From Fibrobacter succinogenes (GTDB taxonomy: Bacteria; Fibrobacterota; Fibrobacteria; Fibrobacterales; Fibrobacteraceae): a DNA stretch of 45,992 bases. Shown here in pieces: positions 27,172 through 33,943 of this stretch. Numbering within the stretch: position 1 is the stretch's first letter; every line of letters begins with the position of its first letter. The translations under genes and the position numbers were made by a program. The notes beneath the pieces were generated by a model. The model ran no database searches. It had not been told where the DNA came from and saw nothing but the letters and a program-made list of their open reading frames with translations. The stretch covers positions 1-45,992 of the forward strand of contig NZ_CACZDK010000027.1 of assembly GCF_902779965.1 (NCBI RefSeq). The letters are read 5' to 3'.

Positions 27172-27951
27172 ATGAAAAAATTATTGCTTGTTATTGCCGT
27201 TCTCTCAGAGGCTTTGTTTGCCATCTCTCCCAAAACAATGGAGATTGTTTTTAAATCCCTGAAAATAGATGACTCGAAAATAAAAGAAGACTTATGTGAT
27301 TCAATTTATTCGGGATTGCCAAAAGCGGAAACTTCAAGATACCGTGCTTTATGTGTGTCAGTTTACGATATTATTGAATACAATTCCCCTATAGATTATT
27401 CTGTTCTTTTCACTTATGAATCAGGTGGTTTTACCCTGAGAAGGCAAAATCAAACATGTAAGAATCCAATTTTGAGTGATGACGCTGAGGGAACTCCAGG
27501 GACTGCTCAATTTAGCGAAGTTTTGTTTGCCGAATTGATGCGATTGCAGAAATATGGCGTTATACAAAATGATCGGGATTCTCTGGAAACTTTTTTATTT
27601 GGTGAAATAGCAAAAATGAAAGAAGCTTCATTTTGTGAGGATATTGATTTAGTTGTTTATGATGAAGAATTCGGTGCTAAAAGACCTGATATGGGTGAAC
27701 AAGGTTGCTGTTCTTTAGTGAAGTCGCCTAGTGCCTTGCCTGTGCAAGTCCGGTTTCCTTCATATATTCGCGTTTCTAAAATTATTGAAAACAGATTTTT
27801 TCTGTCGAATGCAAAAATTGGCTCTAATTTTGCTTTATTCGATATGAATGGCAAAGTGCTAAAACAAGGGGTTGTGCTGTCAAAAATTATTCAAGCGCCT
27901 ATGCTTCCTGCTGTTTTAAAAATTCAGAACCAAATTATGATGTTGAAGTAA
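27172..27951 (+). CDS. Secreted hypothetical protein, partner of the preceding gene
   Basis: 259 residues with a clear signal peptide (MKKLLLVIAVLSEALFA). The mature part has several Cys and a helical N-terminal half; the last 60 residues (FFLSNAKIGSNFALFDMNGK, then VLKQGVV) look like a C-terminal sorting module similar to type IX secretion tails. No family is recognised. The start lies 2 bp after the stop of the large secreted protein, with GGAG at the junction, so the two are translationally coupled and probably act together. AT-rich. Confidence 0.6.
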   Translation: MKKLLLVIAVLSEALFAISPKTMEIVFKSLKIDDSKIKEDLCDSIYSGLPKAETSRYRALCVSVYDIIEYNSPIDYSVLFTYESGGFTLRRQNQTCKNPILSDDAEGTPGTAQFSEVLFAELMRLQKYGVIQNDRDSLETFLFGEIAKMKEASFCEDIDLVVYDEEFGAKRPDMGEQGCCSLVKSPSALPVQVRFPSYIRVSKIIENRFFLSNAKIGSNFALFDMNGKVLKQGVVLSKIIQAPMLPAVLKIQNQIMMLK

Positions 27952-28172
27952 ATTTAATAGATGAGGGCGCGTAAAAGCTTTTTGCCTGCTGTTATATCAT
28001 TTTTTTAGAATTTATGGGGAGTAATCAAAAGTAATATATGTTTATACACATATTCAATGTGAGGTTACTTATGCTGGCAGTCGTGGATGCGCTCCTTATG
28101 CAGAGCTCACTGACAAGCCGGTCTCCTTTAGAATCGAGGGTTATAATATCCCGAAGCCGGTTATTGCGTTCT
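27952..28172. other. Spacer with a coding-like plus-strand remnant
   Basis: From about 28009 a plus-strand frame without any start codon reads CEVTYAGSRGCAPYAELT, then DKPVSFRIEGYNIPKPV, and runs into the topB fragment, where it stops (about 28245). Its composition looks like real protein, so it may be the tail of a gene broken when the island formed. No family is recognised. Confidence 0.25.
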
Positions 28173-28428
28173 TTTCCATCAACTTGAATTTTTCGGGCAA
28201 AAGCGGCAAGTTCGAAAGTCGCCAACCGCCCTCGAAACCGGGGTAGGCGTCCAACGGCGCTAGCGTAATCAAATGACCCACGCACCACGTGATGCAATGG
28301 TTCTTGCCGATCAGGCATCCGTCGCCTTGCGTAAACTTTTCACCCTCAATGCGCTCCAACATTGGCTTGTAATGCTGATTGGCAACAGAAGGTTTTTCGG
28401 CGACGAGTAAAATCATAATTGCCGAAAA
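28173..28428 (-). pseudogene. Truncated second copy of the topB 5' end
   Basis: 256 bp align without gaps to 24146-24401 with about 14 substitutions. The copy keeps the ATG (28416) and encodes the first 80 residues of topoisomerase III with no amino-acid change, then leaves homology (LMEKNAITGFGIL and stop), giving a 91-codon frame. It lacks most of TOPRIM and the active-site Tyr, so it cannot be a topoisomerase. The homology includes 12 bp upstream of the ATG (AATTGCCGAAAA) and ends abruptly at both sides. It lies in the same orientation as topB, so the two copies form direct repeats around the AT-rich island. Confidence 0.85.
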
Positions 28429-28470
28429 ATATAATTTAATTCTTGAGAGGCTAGTAGGAGGATTAAGTTC

Positions 28471-29076
28471 TTATTGTAGAATCGCTTTAGCCCATTCCGG
28501 GATGTTTTCTATGTATTTTTTGATAAGCTTCCCATCTGATAATCGAAAAAGCAAACTAGCATCAGATCCGTCAATGGAGTTGTCATAAACATATAAGCGG
28601 TCGATTGTAGATGCTATACGTTTGCAATTCAAAATTGACTTTTGATATCTTGAGATGATTTTTGAAATGGGAACATCGTGACCACCGCATATAACTCTAT
28701 TTGCTATTCTTGAAGCATTGATAGATGGATGGTTTGTAGCGACAAAGAAAATACGAATGAAATATCCTTGTTGCTTTGCTTTTTGAACAAAATTTATTTT
28801 TTGTTCCGAAGAAAAAACGCTTTCAAAAATTATGTTCTGTCGTTCTTTTAAACAGTGTTCTCGCCATTCGTCGCAAAATTGAGCTGCTTTAAGCACCGCT
28901 TCAGGTGAGTTCCAGTTTCCAAATTTTTCTTGGGCTACATTATCGGGATTGATGTAAACTGCATTCTCCAGCCATTCGTGCCGAAGAATTTTAGAAGTTA
29001 TGGTTGTTTTGCCCGAACCATTAGGCCCTGCAACAATTATGAGTACGGGGCGATGTTGTGTTGTTTCCGTAGTCAT
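28471..29076 (-). CDS. Zeta-toxin-like P-loop kinase
   Basis: 201 residues. The Walker A motif is VAGPNGSGKTTITSKIL near the N-terminus, followed by NPDNVAQEKFG, FESVFSSEQKINFV and FIRIFFVATNHPSINASRIANRV, an arrangement typical of zeta/PezT-like kinases. Zeta toxins phosphorylate UDP-N-acetylglucosamine and block wall synthesis; related stand-alone kinases have other substrates. It lies one base after a 57-codon gene with its own SD and an operator-like dyad, which fits a toxin-antitoxin pair. Adjacent to the topB fragment, in the AT-rich island. Confidence 0.75.
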   Translation of the reverse strand: MTTETTQHRPVLIIVAGPNGSGKTTITSKILRHEWLENAVYINPDNVAQEKFGNWNSPEAVLKAAQFCDEWREHCLKERQNIIFESVFSSEQKINFVQKAKQQGYFIRIFFVATNHPSINASRIANRVICGGHDVPISKIISRYQKSILNCKRIASTIDRLYVYDNSIDGSDASLLFRLSDGKLIKKYIENIPEWAKAILQ

Positions 29077-29077
29077 T

Positions 29078-29251
29078 TTAGTGGATTGCGAGTGCTGCTT
29101 TTTTTAATTCATCGAAAAATTGCTTTGTTGCCTTGGCGTTTGCTTTGCGAGCGTCCTCGGCGGCTTCACTCATTATTTGAGCAAGCATTTCATCGGAAGG
29201 TTCGTCTAGATCAGTCAATCTGTACGAATTGATGTCTTTTTTTGTTGTCAT
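29078..29251 (-). CDS. Small antitoxin-like protein (57 aa) upstream of the zeta-like toxin
   Basis: The frame from ATG 29251 encodes 57 residues beginning MTTKKDINSYRLTDLDEPSD and ending KKAALAIH. It is acidic in the middle and helical, and a good SD (GGAGG at about 29257-29261, 5 nt spacing) precedes it. The stop TAA is separated from the toxin ATG by one base, so the pair is translationally coupled. Size, order and promoter dyad are those of an antitoxin. It has no similarity I can name to epsilon or PezA. Confidence 0.7.
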   Translation of the reverse strand: MTTKKDINSYRLTDLDEPSDEMLAQIMSEAAEDARKANAKATKQFFDELKKAALAIH

Positions 29252-29265
29252 GGACGCCTCCGAAT

Positions 29266-29289
29266 GGTGAAATACTTTTCACCAATATA
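29266..29289 (-). promoter_or_regulatory. Operator-like dyad and -10 of the toxin-antitoxin operon
   Basis: Perfect inverted repeat GGTGAAA-TACT-TTTCACC (29266-29283) lies between the antitoxin SD and a TATATT box (29284-29289 on the minus strand). The dyad overlaps the predicted transcription start, the usual place for autorepression by an antitoxin or toxin-antitoxin complex. Confidence 0.5.
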
Positions 29290-29369
29290 TGTTTTTCTGA
29301 AATTTTAGTCAATAAGATAGTGTTTGTGATAAAAAAAAACGGATATGTAATGTGTTGTGAAATATCTAG

Positions 29370-29395
29370 CCCGATTTAGTCGGGTTTTCTTTTTT
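29370..29395 (+). terminator. Orphan plus-strand terminator
   Basis: Stem CCCGA/TCGGG (29370-29374, 29380-29384) is followed by TTTTCTTTTTT. All flanking genes are on the minus strand, so no obvious plus-strand transcript needs it. It may end an unannotated RNA. Confidence 0.5.
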
Positions 29396-29452
29396 GCATT
29401 TTGCAAACCACTTTTAAAATCGATTTCTTTTAATTCCCTAAAATTCCATGCG

Positions 29453-31642
29453 CTACAAATCATCTTCTAATTCTCCGAGATTTAAATTGGGCGTACTGTT
29501 ATTAGGAAAAGGAAATCGAGGACGGGGCATGGGTTTTGGAAAGCCTGCATCATCCAAGATACGTTTACGGTTGGATTCGAAGCGGTCACTTTGGATAGCT
29601 CTCTGCATGAACGAAGCGTAATCTTCTATAGCCTGACTGGCCTTGTCTAACGTCGGACGTAATGCGTTACGCTTGCTTTCCACACGTGGCGTCGGTAACT
29701 GGCTTGCAAAATCCAAGGCAAGAACCTGAACGGAGTCGAACAGGCTCTGCATTGCATCGTAAGCCTGACGAGCACTGTCGCGAGAAGCGACGGACACAAT
29801 TGGCTGTTCCGTGCGATTTTCTGCTTGATTCAAAGCTTCAAGGGCGTCCTGATAATTCTTCTTTATGTAGTTGCAGTAACCCATAACGAGGTATGCTTCA
29901 GATACGAGGAAAGATTCAGGAAGGTTGTTTATAATCCATTTGGCGTACTTTATAGCTTCATCCGGCTTGTTGGCCTTGATAAAGGCCCATGCGATACCGA
30001 GCATCGCTTCGTCGAACACCGGAGAATCCTTCTGCACCAGGCCATACATCCGAGCGGCGGCTGCAATGTCCGGCTTTTCACCAGAGAAGAATAGGTGACC
30101 GAGCTTCACCTTAGCTGCATTCTGTATGTCACGTTCGGACTTGTTGGAAACCGGCTGTTCCGTAATAGAGCGGAAACAGTTCTCGGCTTCGTCAAACTTG
30201 CTCATTCGACTGTTAGCGATGCCCATGGTGTAACGGGCGTAGAGATAGTTTGCGTTACCCGGAGGGATGGATGCGTGCAGGTCAATGGATTCTTGATAGA
30301 GGCCCTGTTCGAACTTGATCTGGCCGGCAACGTAGTCAGCGTCAGCCTTCGCATCGCTTTTGCCGAACTTCTGAGCGATGGTCTGGTATATGGCCATCGC
30401 TTCTTTGTACTTGCCTTCCTTATAGTTGATGTTCATCAACTGGAAGTGATACTTGGCGATTTGGTCACTTTGCGGATAGCGCTTGATGGCGTCGCGGTAA
30501 ATTTCCCTAGCCGCTTTGTGCATACGGAGGTTTTCAAAGGACTTTGCCTCGTAGAAAGCGGCCTGGTCCACAAGGCGAAATGTTGGGTACTTCGTTTGGA
30601 TTTCACCAAAGGCGTATGCAGCGTCCAAAAACTGACGGTTCAAGTAAAGGCTCTTTGCTGCATAATAGTCGTTTTCAGGTTGGATTATCAAACGGCGATA
30701 ACGTTCTTCGCCGACCTTCTCTTCGCGAGTATCACCGAATCGGGTCGTGAACTTGACTGCCCACACAAAGCCGCGGTTCTTTTTAGCCCAAAGATCGTCG
30801 TGAGACATTTCGAGATCAAGAGCGAGGTAACGGAAGATGCTCAAGTCCTTGAAATTAATTGTCGCTCCGAGGACCGGATTGCCATCCTTCGTGTAGCGAG
30901 CGCGAACGCCGAGGTGAGGAAAAAGATAATAGGTCAAGGAAAAGCTCATTTCGAGGTCGCAACCCTTGCCATCTTTAGAATCGTGGATGAGGTCCAAAAT
31001 GGAGAATTCGGCTTTGAATTCGAGGAGACGGTTGAATCCGCGATAGAACAAAGAGAGGTTCAAGTTCGTCGGAATTTTGTAAGCGTCATCAGCTTCGTCA
31101 ACAATCGGAGCGAGGAGGTTCTGGATGCTCGCGCCAATGAGCAAGTAACCGTACTTTGATGATGCAAGCGGGTTCCAGCTTAAACCCGCATCAGCATTAA
31201 CCTTGAGCTGATAGTTTTTATCAAACTGGTTGATGTAAAGCACATCGAAGTTGACGCCAAGAGATAGCAAGTGGAAAAGTCTGTACGCGTAACCGAATTG
31301 AGCGGCTATTTCGCCATAAGATTCGCCATCTTCAAATGGAGCGCCTTTTTCAAAAAGGGATATGCCCAAAGTGTGCTTGTAGTCAATCGGGTACGTCAAG
31401 CTGACGTATTCCTGGCTAGCTTCGCCACCAGTGGAGCTAAAGAATGCAACACTGAATTCGAGCTGATCGGCTTCAGAAATACCAGCTGGGTTCACATACA
31501 TCGCGGTGTTACCGCCAAATTCTGCAAACCAATCGTTCTGCTGATACTGATTCGGCGTGTCGGTGGCCTTTGCAAACAAAGAAGTGCAGGCTACGGCAAG
31601 TCCGATAGCGGCCGCCTTGATGAAATTAGTACGCAACACCAT
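29453..31642 (-). CDS. PorV/PorQ-like outer membrane barrel fused to TPR repeats
   Basis: 729 residues. A signal peptide (AAAIGLAVACTSLFAKA) leads into about 300 residues of amphipathic beta-strands with the PorV-family marker GGNTAMYVNPAGISEADQLE and repeated aromatic strand ends. From about residue 325 to 600 it is helical TPR sequence (for example YYAAKSLYLNRQFLDAAYAF, YNEGKYKEAM-like repeats, YIKKNYQDALEALNQAE). A Pro-rich tail ends the protein. PorV proteins shuttle type IX cargo or sit in the outer membrane; the TPR part would face the periplasm. It fits the T9SS-like tails on the enzymes in this window. A -35/-10 pair lies upstream (31706-31711, 31683-31688). Confidence 0.7.
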   Translation of the reverse strand: MVLRTNFIKAAAIGLAVACTSLFAKATDTPNQYQQNDWFAEFGGNTAMYVNPAGISEADQLEFSVAFFSSTGGEASQEYVSLTYPIDYKHTLGISLFEKGAPFEDGESYGEIAAQFGYAYRLFHLLSLGVNFDVLYINQFDKNYQLKVNADAGLSWNPLASSKYGYLLIGASIQNLLAPIVDEADDAYKIPTNLNLSLFYRGFNRLLEFKAEFSILDLIHDSKDGKGCDLEMSFSLTYYLFPHLGVRARYTKDGNPVLGATINFKDLSIFRYLALDLEMSHDDLWAKKNRGFVWAVKFTTRFGDTREEKVGEERYRRLIIQPENDYYAAKSLYLNRQFLDAAYAFGEIQTKYPTFRLVDQAAFYEAKSFENLRMHKAAREIYRDAIKRYPQSDQIAKYHFQLMNINYKEGKYKEAMAIYQTIAQKFGKSDAKADADYVAGQIKFEQGLYQESIDLHASIPPGNANYLYARYTMGIANSRMSKFDEAENCFRSITEQPVSNKSERDIQNAAKVKLGHLFFSGEKPDIAAAARMYGLVQKDSPVFDEAMLGIAWAFIKANKPDEAIKYAKWIINNLPESFLVSEAYLVMGYCNYIKKNYQDALEALNQAENRTEQPIVSVASRDSARQAYDAMQSLFDSVQVLALDFASQLPTPRVESKRNALRPTLDKASQAIEDYASFMQRAIQSDRFESNRKRILDDAGFPKPMPRPRFPFPNNSTPNLNLGELEDDL

Positions 31643-31682
31643 TTTATTTATGATTGAAAAACTCTTCTATAAAACCCACCTC

Positions 31683-31711
31683 AATATACTTTATTTTGTT
31701 TGGGTGAACAA
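31683..31711 (-). promoter_or_regulatory. Promoter of the PorV-TPR gene
   Basis: On the minus strand TTGTTC (31706-31711), a 17-bp spacer and TATATT (31683-31688) lie about 40 bp before the start codon. Confidence 0.55.
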
Positions 31712-31857
31712 GCGATTGGGCTTAGAAAAGTTTTGTACAGTCGATTTAAAACCGGGACCGATAAAAAGACAAAATTGCGTTTTATGAGAGGGCGTGACAG
31801 AAATTTTTTTGAAATAGTATATATTTGTGCATGAGCATAAAAAGGAGTAGATTGCTC

Positions 31858-32061
31858 ATGAGCAAGTTCAACAATTTGTGGATTTGGATATCGAAGAATG
31901 GCGAAGAACGTTTCAAACTGACGTTCAAGCAAATAGAAAACATCGCGGGTATTCCAATAGATCACTCCTTTTTGACGTATAAAAAAGAATTGCCGGAATA
32001 CGGCTATAAAGTTGGCAAAATATCACTGAAAGAACAAACTGTATCGTTCAAAAAAATATAA
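31858..32061 (+). CDS. Small DUF7662-like protein
   Basis: 67 residues from ATG 31858 (MSKFNNLWIWISKNGEERFK), with recognisable LTFKQIENIAGIPIDHSF and a C-terminal GKISLKEQTVSFKK strand, as in the small DUF7662 family of unknown function. ATG 31831 is an upstream in-frame alternative, 5 nt after a TATATT box (31820-31825), and would give a leaderless message. The SD GGAG (31844-31847) favours 31858. The SD lies between arms CATGAGCA (31830-31837) and TGCTCATG (31853-31860), so it could be masked in an RNA hairpin. Confidence 0.65.
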   Translation: MSKFNNLWIWISKNGEERFKLTFKQIENIAGIPIDHSFLTYKKELPEYGYKVGKISLKEQTVSFKKI

Positions 32062-32067
32062 ACCCCC

Positions 32068-32098
32068 TTGACTCGTCCCTTGGGGCAGGCCTTATATT
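32068..32098 (+). promoter_or_regulatory. MerR-type promoter with 19-bp spacer
   Basis: TTGACT (32068-32073), a 19-bp spacer and TATATT (32093-32098) lie upstream of the MerR-family gene. The long spacer with GTCCCTTGGGGC in its middle is the hallmark of MerR-family operators, where the regulator untwists DNA to align the elements. From memory it resembles the BmrR target, which also begins TTGACTC and has a C-run/G-run centre. Confidence 0.65.
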
Positions 32099-32132
32099 TC
32101 TAGCAGATTCGAATCCTAACCAAAATCGTACG

Positions 32133-32960
32133 ATGACAAACTACAAAACAAAACTCAAAATCGGAGAGTTCTCGCAGCTGATGCAGGTGACCGTAAAGAC
32201 CTTGCGTCACTACGAACAGAAAGGTCTGCTATTGCCCCAAGACGTGGACAACCTGACGGGTTACCGTTACTACAGTATCGATCAGATGCAAAAGTTGAAA
32301 AGCATCCGCGAATTGCAAAATCTCGGATTCTCGCTGGACGAAATCAAGGAACTGTACGAAGACGATTCGCACACGCCGAGCATCCACCAGATGGAAGAGA
32401 AAATCAAGGAAACGGAAACACAACTGAAACGTTTGATTGCCCGCCGCGACCAACTGCTCAATTGGAAGAATTCTCTAAAGGAAATGAATTCAATGGATAA
32501 ATTTAGCATCCAGTCTCTGCCGGAAATCATCGTGGCAAGTCATCGGGAAATCATTCCCAATTTCGAAGCGCTGGGCCCCATGTGCTATGAAAAAATAGGC
32601 CCTGAAATGAAACGTCTCGGTTGCAAGTGTCCCAAGCCCGAATACTGCTTTACTGTCGAACACAACAAGGAATATACCCCGACAGATATCGATATCGAAT
32701 ACTGCGAGCAAGTTGTGGAAATGGGAACTGATAGCGACATCATCAAGTTCAAGCGCATTCCGGCAGTCCCCAAGGCCCTCTGCATGAAGCATGTTGGCCC
32801 TTACGAACGTTTCTATGAGTCGTTCATCGAAGCGTTCCGCTACATCGAAGAAAAGGGCTACAAAATCGCAGGGAAGCCCCGCACCAGTTACATCGACGGG
32901 CCCTGGAACCAAGAAGACCCTGAAAAATGGCTCTCGGTTATCCAGTTCCCCGTAGAATAA
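32133..32960 (+). CDS. MerR-family transcriptional regulator with GyrI-like effector domain
   Basis: 275 residues. The N-terminal winged HTH has KIGEFSQLMQVTVKTLRHYEQKGLL and LTGYRYYSIDQMQKLKSI. A coiled-coil dimer helix runs about residues 75-120. The C-terminal half is a GyrI/BmrR-type ligand-binding barrel (ALCMKHVGPYERFYESFIEA, ending WLSVIQFPVE). Such proteins activate multidrug or self promoters on binding lipophilic cations. No transporter is adjacent; the next gene is a free-standing GyrI-like protein. The gene has no clear SD, and its own promoter has the 19-bp spacer expected for autoregulation. Confidence 0.88.
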   Translation: MTNYKTKLKIGEFSQLMQVTVKTLRHYEQKGLLLPQDVDNLTGYRYYSIDQMQKLKSIRELQNLGFSLDEIKELYEDDSHTPSIHQMEEKIKETETQLKRLIARRDQLLNWKNSLKEMNSMDKFSIQSLPEIIVASHREIIPNFEALGPMCYEKIGPEMKRLGCKCPKPEYCFTVEHNKEYTPTDIDIEYCEQVVEMGTDSDIIKFKRIPAVPKALCMKHVGPYERFYESFIEAFRYIEEKGYKIAGKPRTSYIDGPWNQEDPEKWLSVIQFPVE

Positions 32961-32971
32961 ACTATATCTAT

Positions 32972-33008
32972 AGTCTGCCCCGTTTGGGGGCGGACTGTGA
33001 ACTATTTT
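32972..33008 (+). terminator. Terminator of the merR-type gene
   Basis: Stem AGTCTGCCCC/GGGGCGGACT (32972-32981, 32987-32996, one G-T pair) is followed by a T-rich stretch at 33003-33007. Confidence 0.7.
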
Positions 33009-33052
33009 TGTACAGCGCAACTTGATAGAAAAAAATGCTGGATGGAGTTGTT

Positions 33053-33688
33053 ATGCCTTTTGACTTTAAAAAAGAATACAAGGAATTCTATATGCCGAAA
33101 GGCAAGCCCGAAATCGTCACCGTTCCGAAGATGAACTACATTGCGGTGCGGGGCAAGGGCAACCCGAACGAAGAAGATGGCGAATACAAAAAGTCCATCG
33201 AACTTTTGTACGGAATCGCTTATACGATTAAGATGAGCAAGAAAGGCGACCATAAAATCGAGGGTTACTTTGATTACGTGGTGCCGCCGTTAGAAGGTTT
33301 CTGGTGGCAAGAAAATATTGACGGGATTGATTACGGCCACAAGGAAAATTTCCTGTGGATTTCTGTTATCAGGCTGCCTGACTTTGTAACCAAAGCCGAT
33401 TTTGATTGGGCGATTGAAGAAGCGACTCGCAAAAAGAAAATGGATTTCTCGAAAGTCGAATTTCTAGAAATCGAAGAAGGGCTTTGCGTGCAGTGCATGC
33501 ATTCTGGCTCATACGATGACGAGCCTGCAACTGTCGCGACAATGGACAAGTTCATCGCCGACAACGGTTACGAAAATGACATATCGGAAACGAGGCGTCA
33601 CCACGAGATTTACCTTTCTGATGCGCGCAAGGTTGCTCCGGACAAGTTAAAGACCGTCATTCGCCACCCGATTCGGAAAAAGCTGTAA
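33053..33688 (+). CDS. GyrI-like small-molecule-binding protein
   Basis: About 211 residues from ATG 33053 (MPFDFKKEYKEFYMPKGKPE), chosen over ATG 33035 because GGATGGAG lies just upstream. The sequence is that of free-standing GyrI-like proteins: VPKMNYIAVRGKGNPNEEDG, the aromatic VPPLEGFWWQEN and a final HHEIYLSDARKVAPDKLKTV. Some relatives bind or hydrolyse hydrophobic toxins. No DNA-binding domain is present. It follows a MerR regulator with the same fold, suggesting a shared ligand. Confidence 0.82.
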   Translation: MPFDFKKEYKEFYMPKGKPEIVTVPKMNYIAVRGKGNPNEEDGEYKKSIELLYGIAYTIKMSKKGDHKIEGYFDYVVPPLEGFWWQENIDGIDYGHKENFLWISVIRLPDFVTKADFDWAIEEATRKKKMDFSKVEFLEIEEGLCVQCMHSGSYDDEPATVATMDKFIADNGYENDISETRRHHEIYLSDARKVAPDKLKTVIRHPIRKKL

Positions 33689-33704
33689 CCCCCACCTTCC
33701 ACCC

Positions 33705-33733
33705 TTGCCATTTCTCTCGAATCTTTGTATATT
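33705..33733 (+). promoter_or_regulatory. Promoter of the leu leader-leuA unit
   Basis: TTGCCA (33705-33710), a 17-bp spacer and TATATT (33728-33733). The predicted start of transcription is at or next to the leader-peptide ATG (33741), so the leader would be translated from a leaderless RNA end. Confidence 0.65.
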
Positions 33734-33740
33734 CATGCAC

Positions 33741-33800
33741 ATGAGAAAAATCTTGAACCTTCTACTTCTACTTAGCATCGCTACCGAAGCGAGGTTTTAG
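33741..33800 (+). CDS. leuL: leu operon leader peptide (attenuator)
   Basis: The frame ATG to TAG encodes MRKILNLLLLLSIATEARF. Six of 19 residues are Leu and five are consecutive (CTT CTA CTT CTA CTT, 33759-33773). This is the classical design of a leucine attenuator: a ribosome starved for Leu-tRNA stalls there. The stop codon (33798-33800) lies inside the antiterminator strand, so a ribosome that finishes translation covers it. The leuA gene follows. The peptide itself needs no function. Confidence 0.85.
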   Translation: MRKILNLLLLLSIATEARF

Positions 33801-33872
33801 GGATTTTTCAAAGATTTTCAAAGAATTTAAACCTAAAAGCGCCCGCTTCAAGAACGAAGCGGGTTCTTTTTT
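33786..33872 (+). promoter_or_regulatory. Transcription attenuator of leuA: antiterminator and terminator
   Basis: Terminator: CCCGCTTC/GAAGCGGG (33842-33849, 33856-33863), loop AAGAAC, then TTCTTTTTT (33864-33872). Competing antiterminator: GAAGCG (33786-33791) pairs with CGCTTC (33844-33849), and TTTTAGG (33795-33801) pairs with CCTAAAA (33832-33838). The two structures share 33844-33849 and exclude each other. With Leu scarce the ribosome stalls on the Leu codons and leaves 33786-33801 free, so the antiterminator forms and leuA is read. With Leu plentiful the ribosome reaches the stop codon, covers that strand, and the terminator forms. Confidence 0.85.
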
Positions 33873-33943
33873 AGTTTGAAATTCTATTTTTGGTTTGAAA
33901 ACTAAAGGAACTTTGCGGTCTTGAAGCCGGCAAGGAGATAAAA

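Noticed and set aside
24402-28172. Prophage or classic integrative element
   Set aside because: No integrase, phage structural gene or attachment-site tRNA is present; only direct repeats of the topB 5' end bracket the region.
28025-28318. 97-codon minus-strand frame overlapping the topB fragment
   Set aside because: It is in a different frame from the conserved topB codons, so its protein sequence is accidental.
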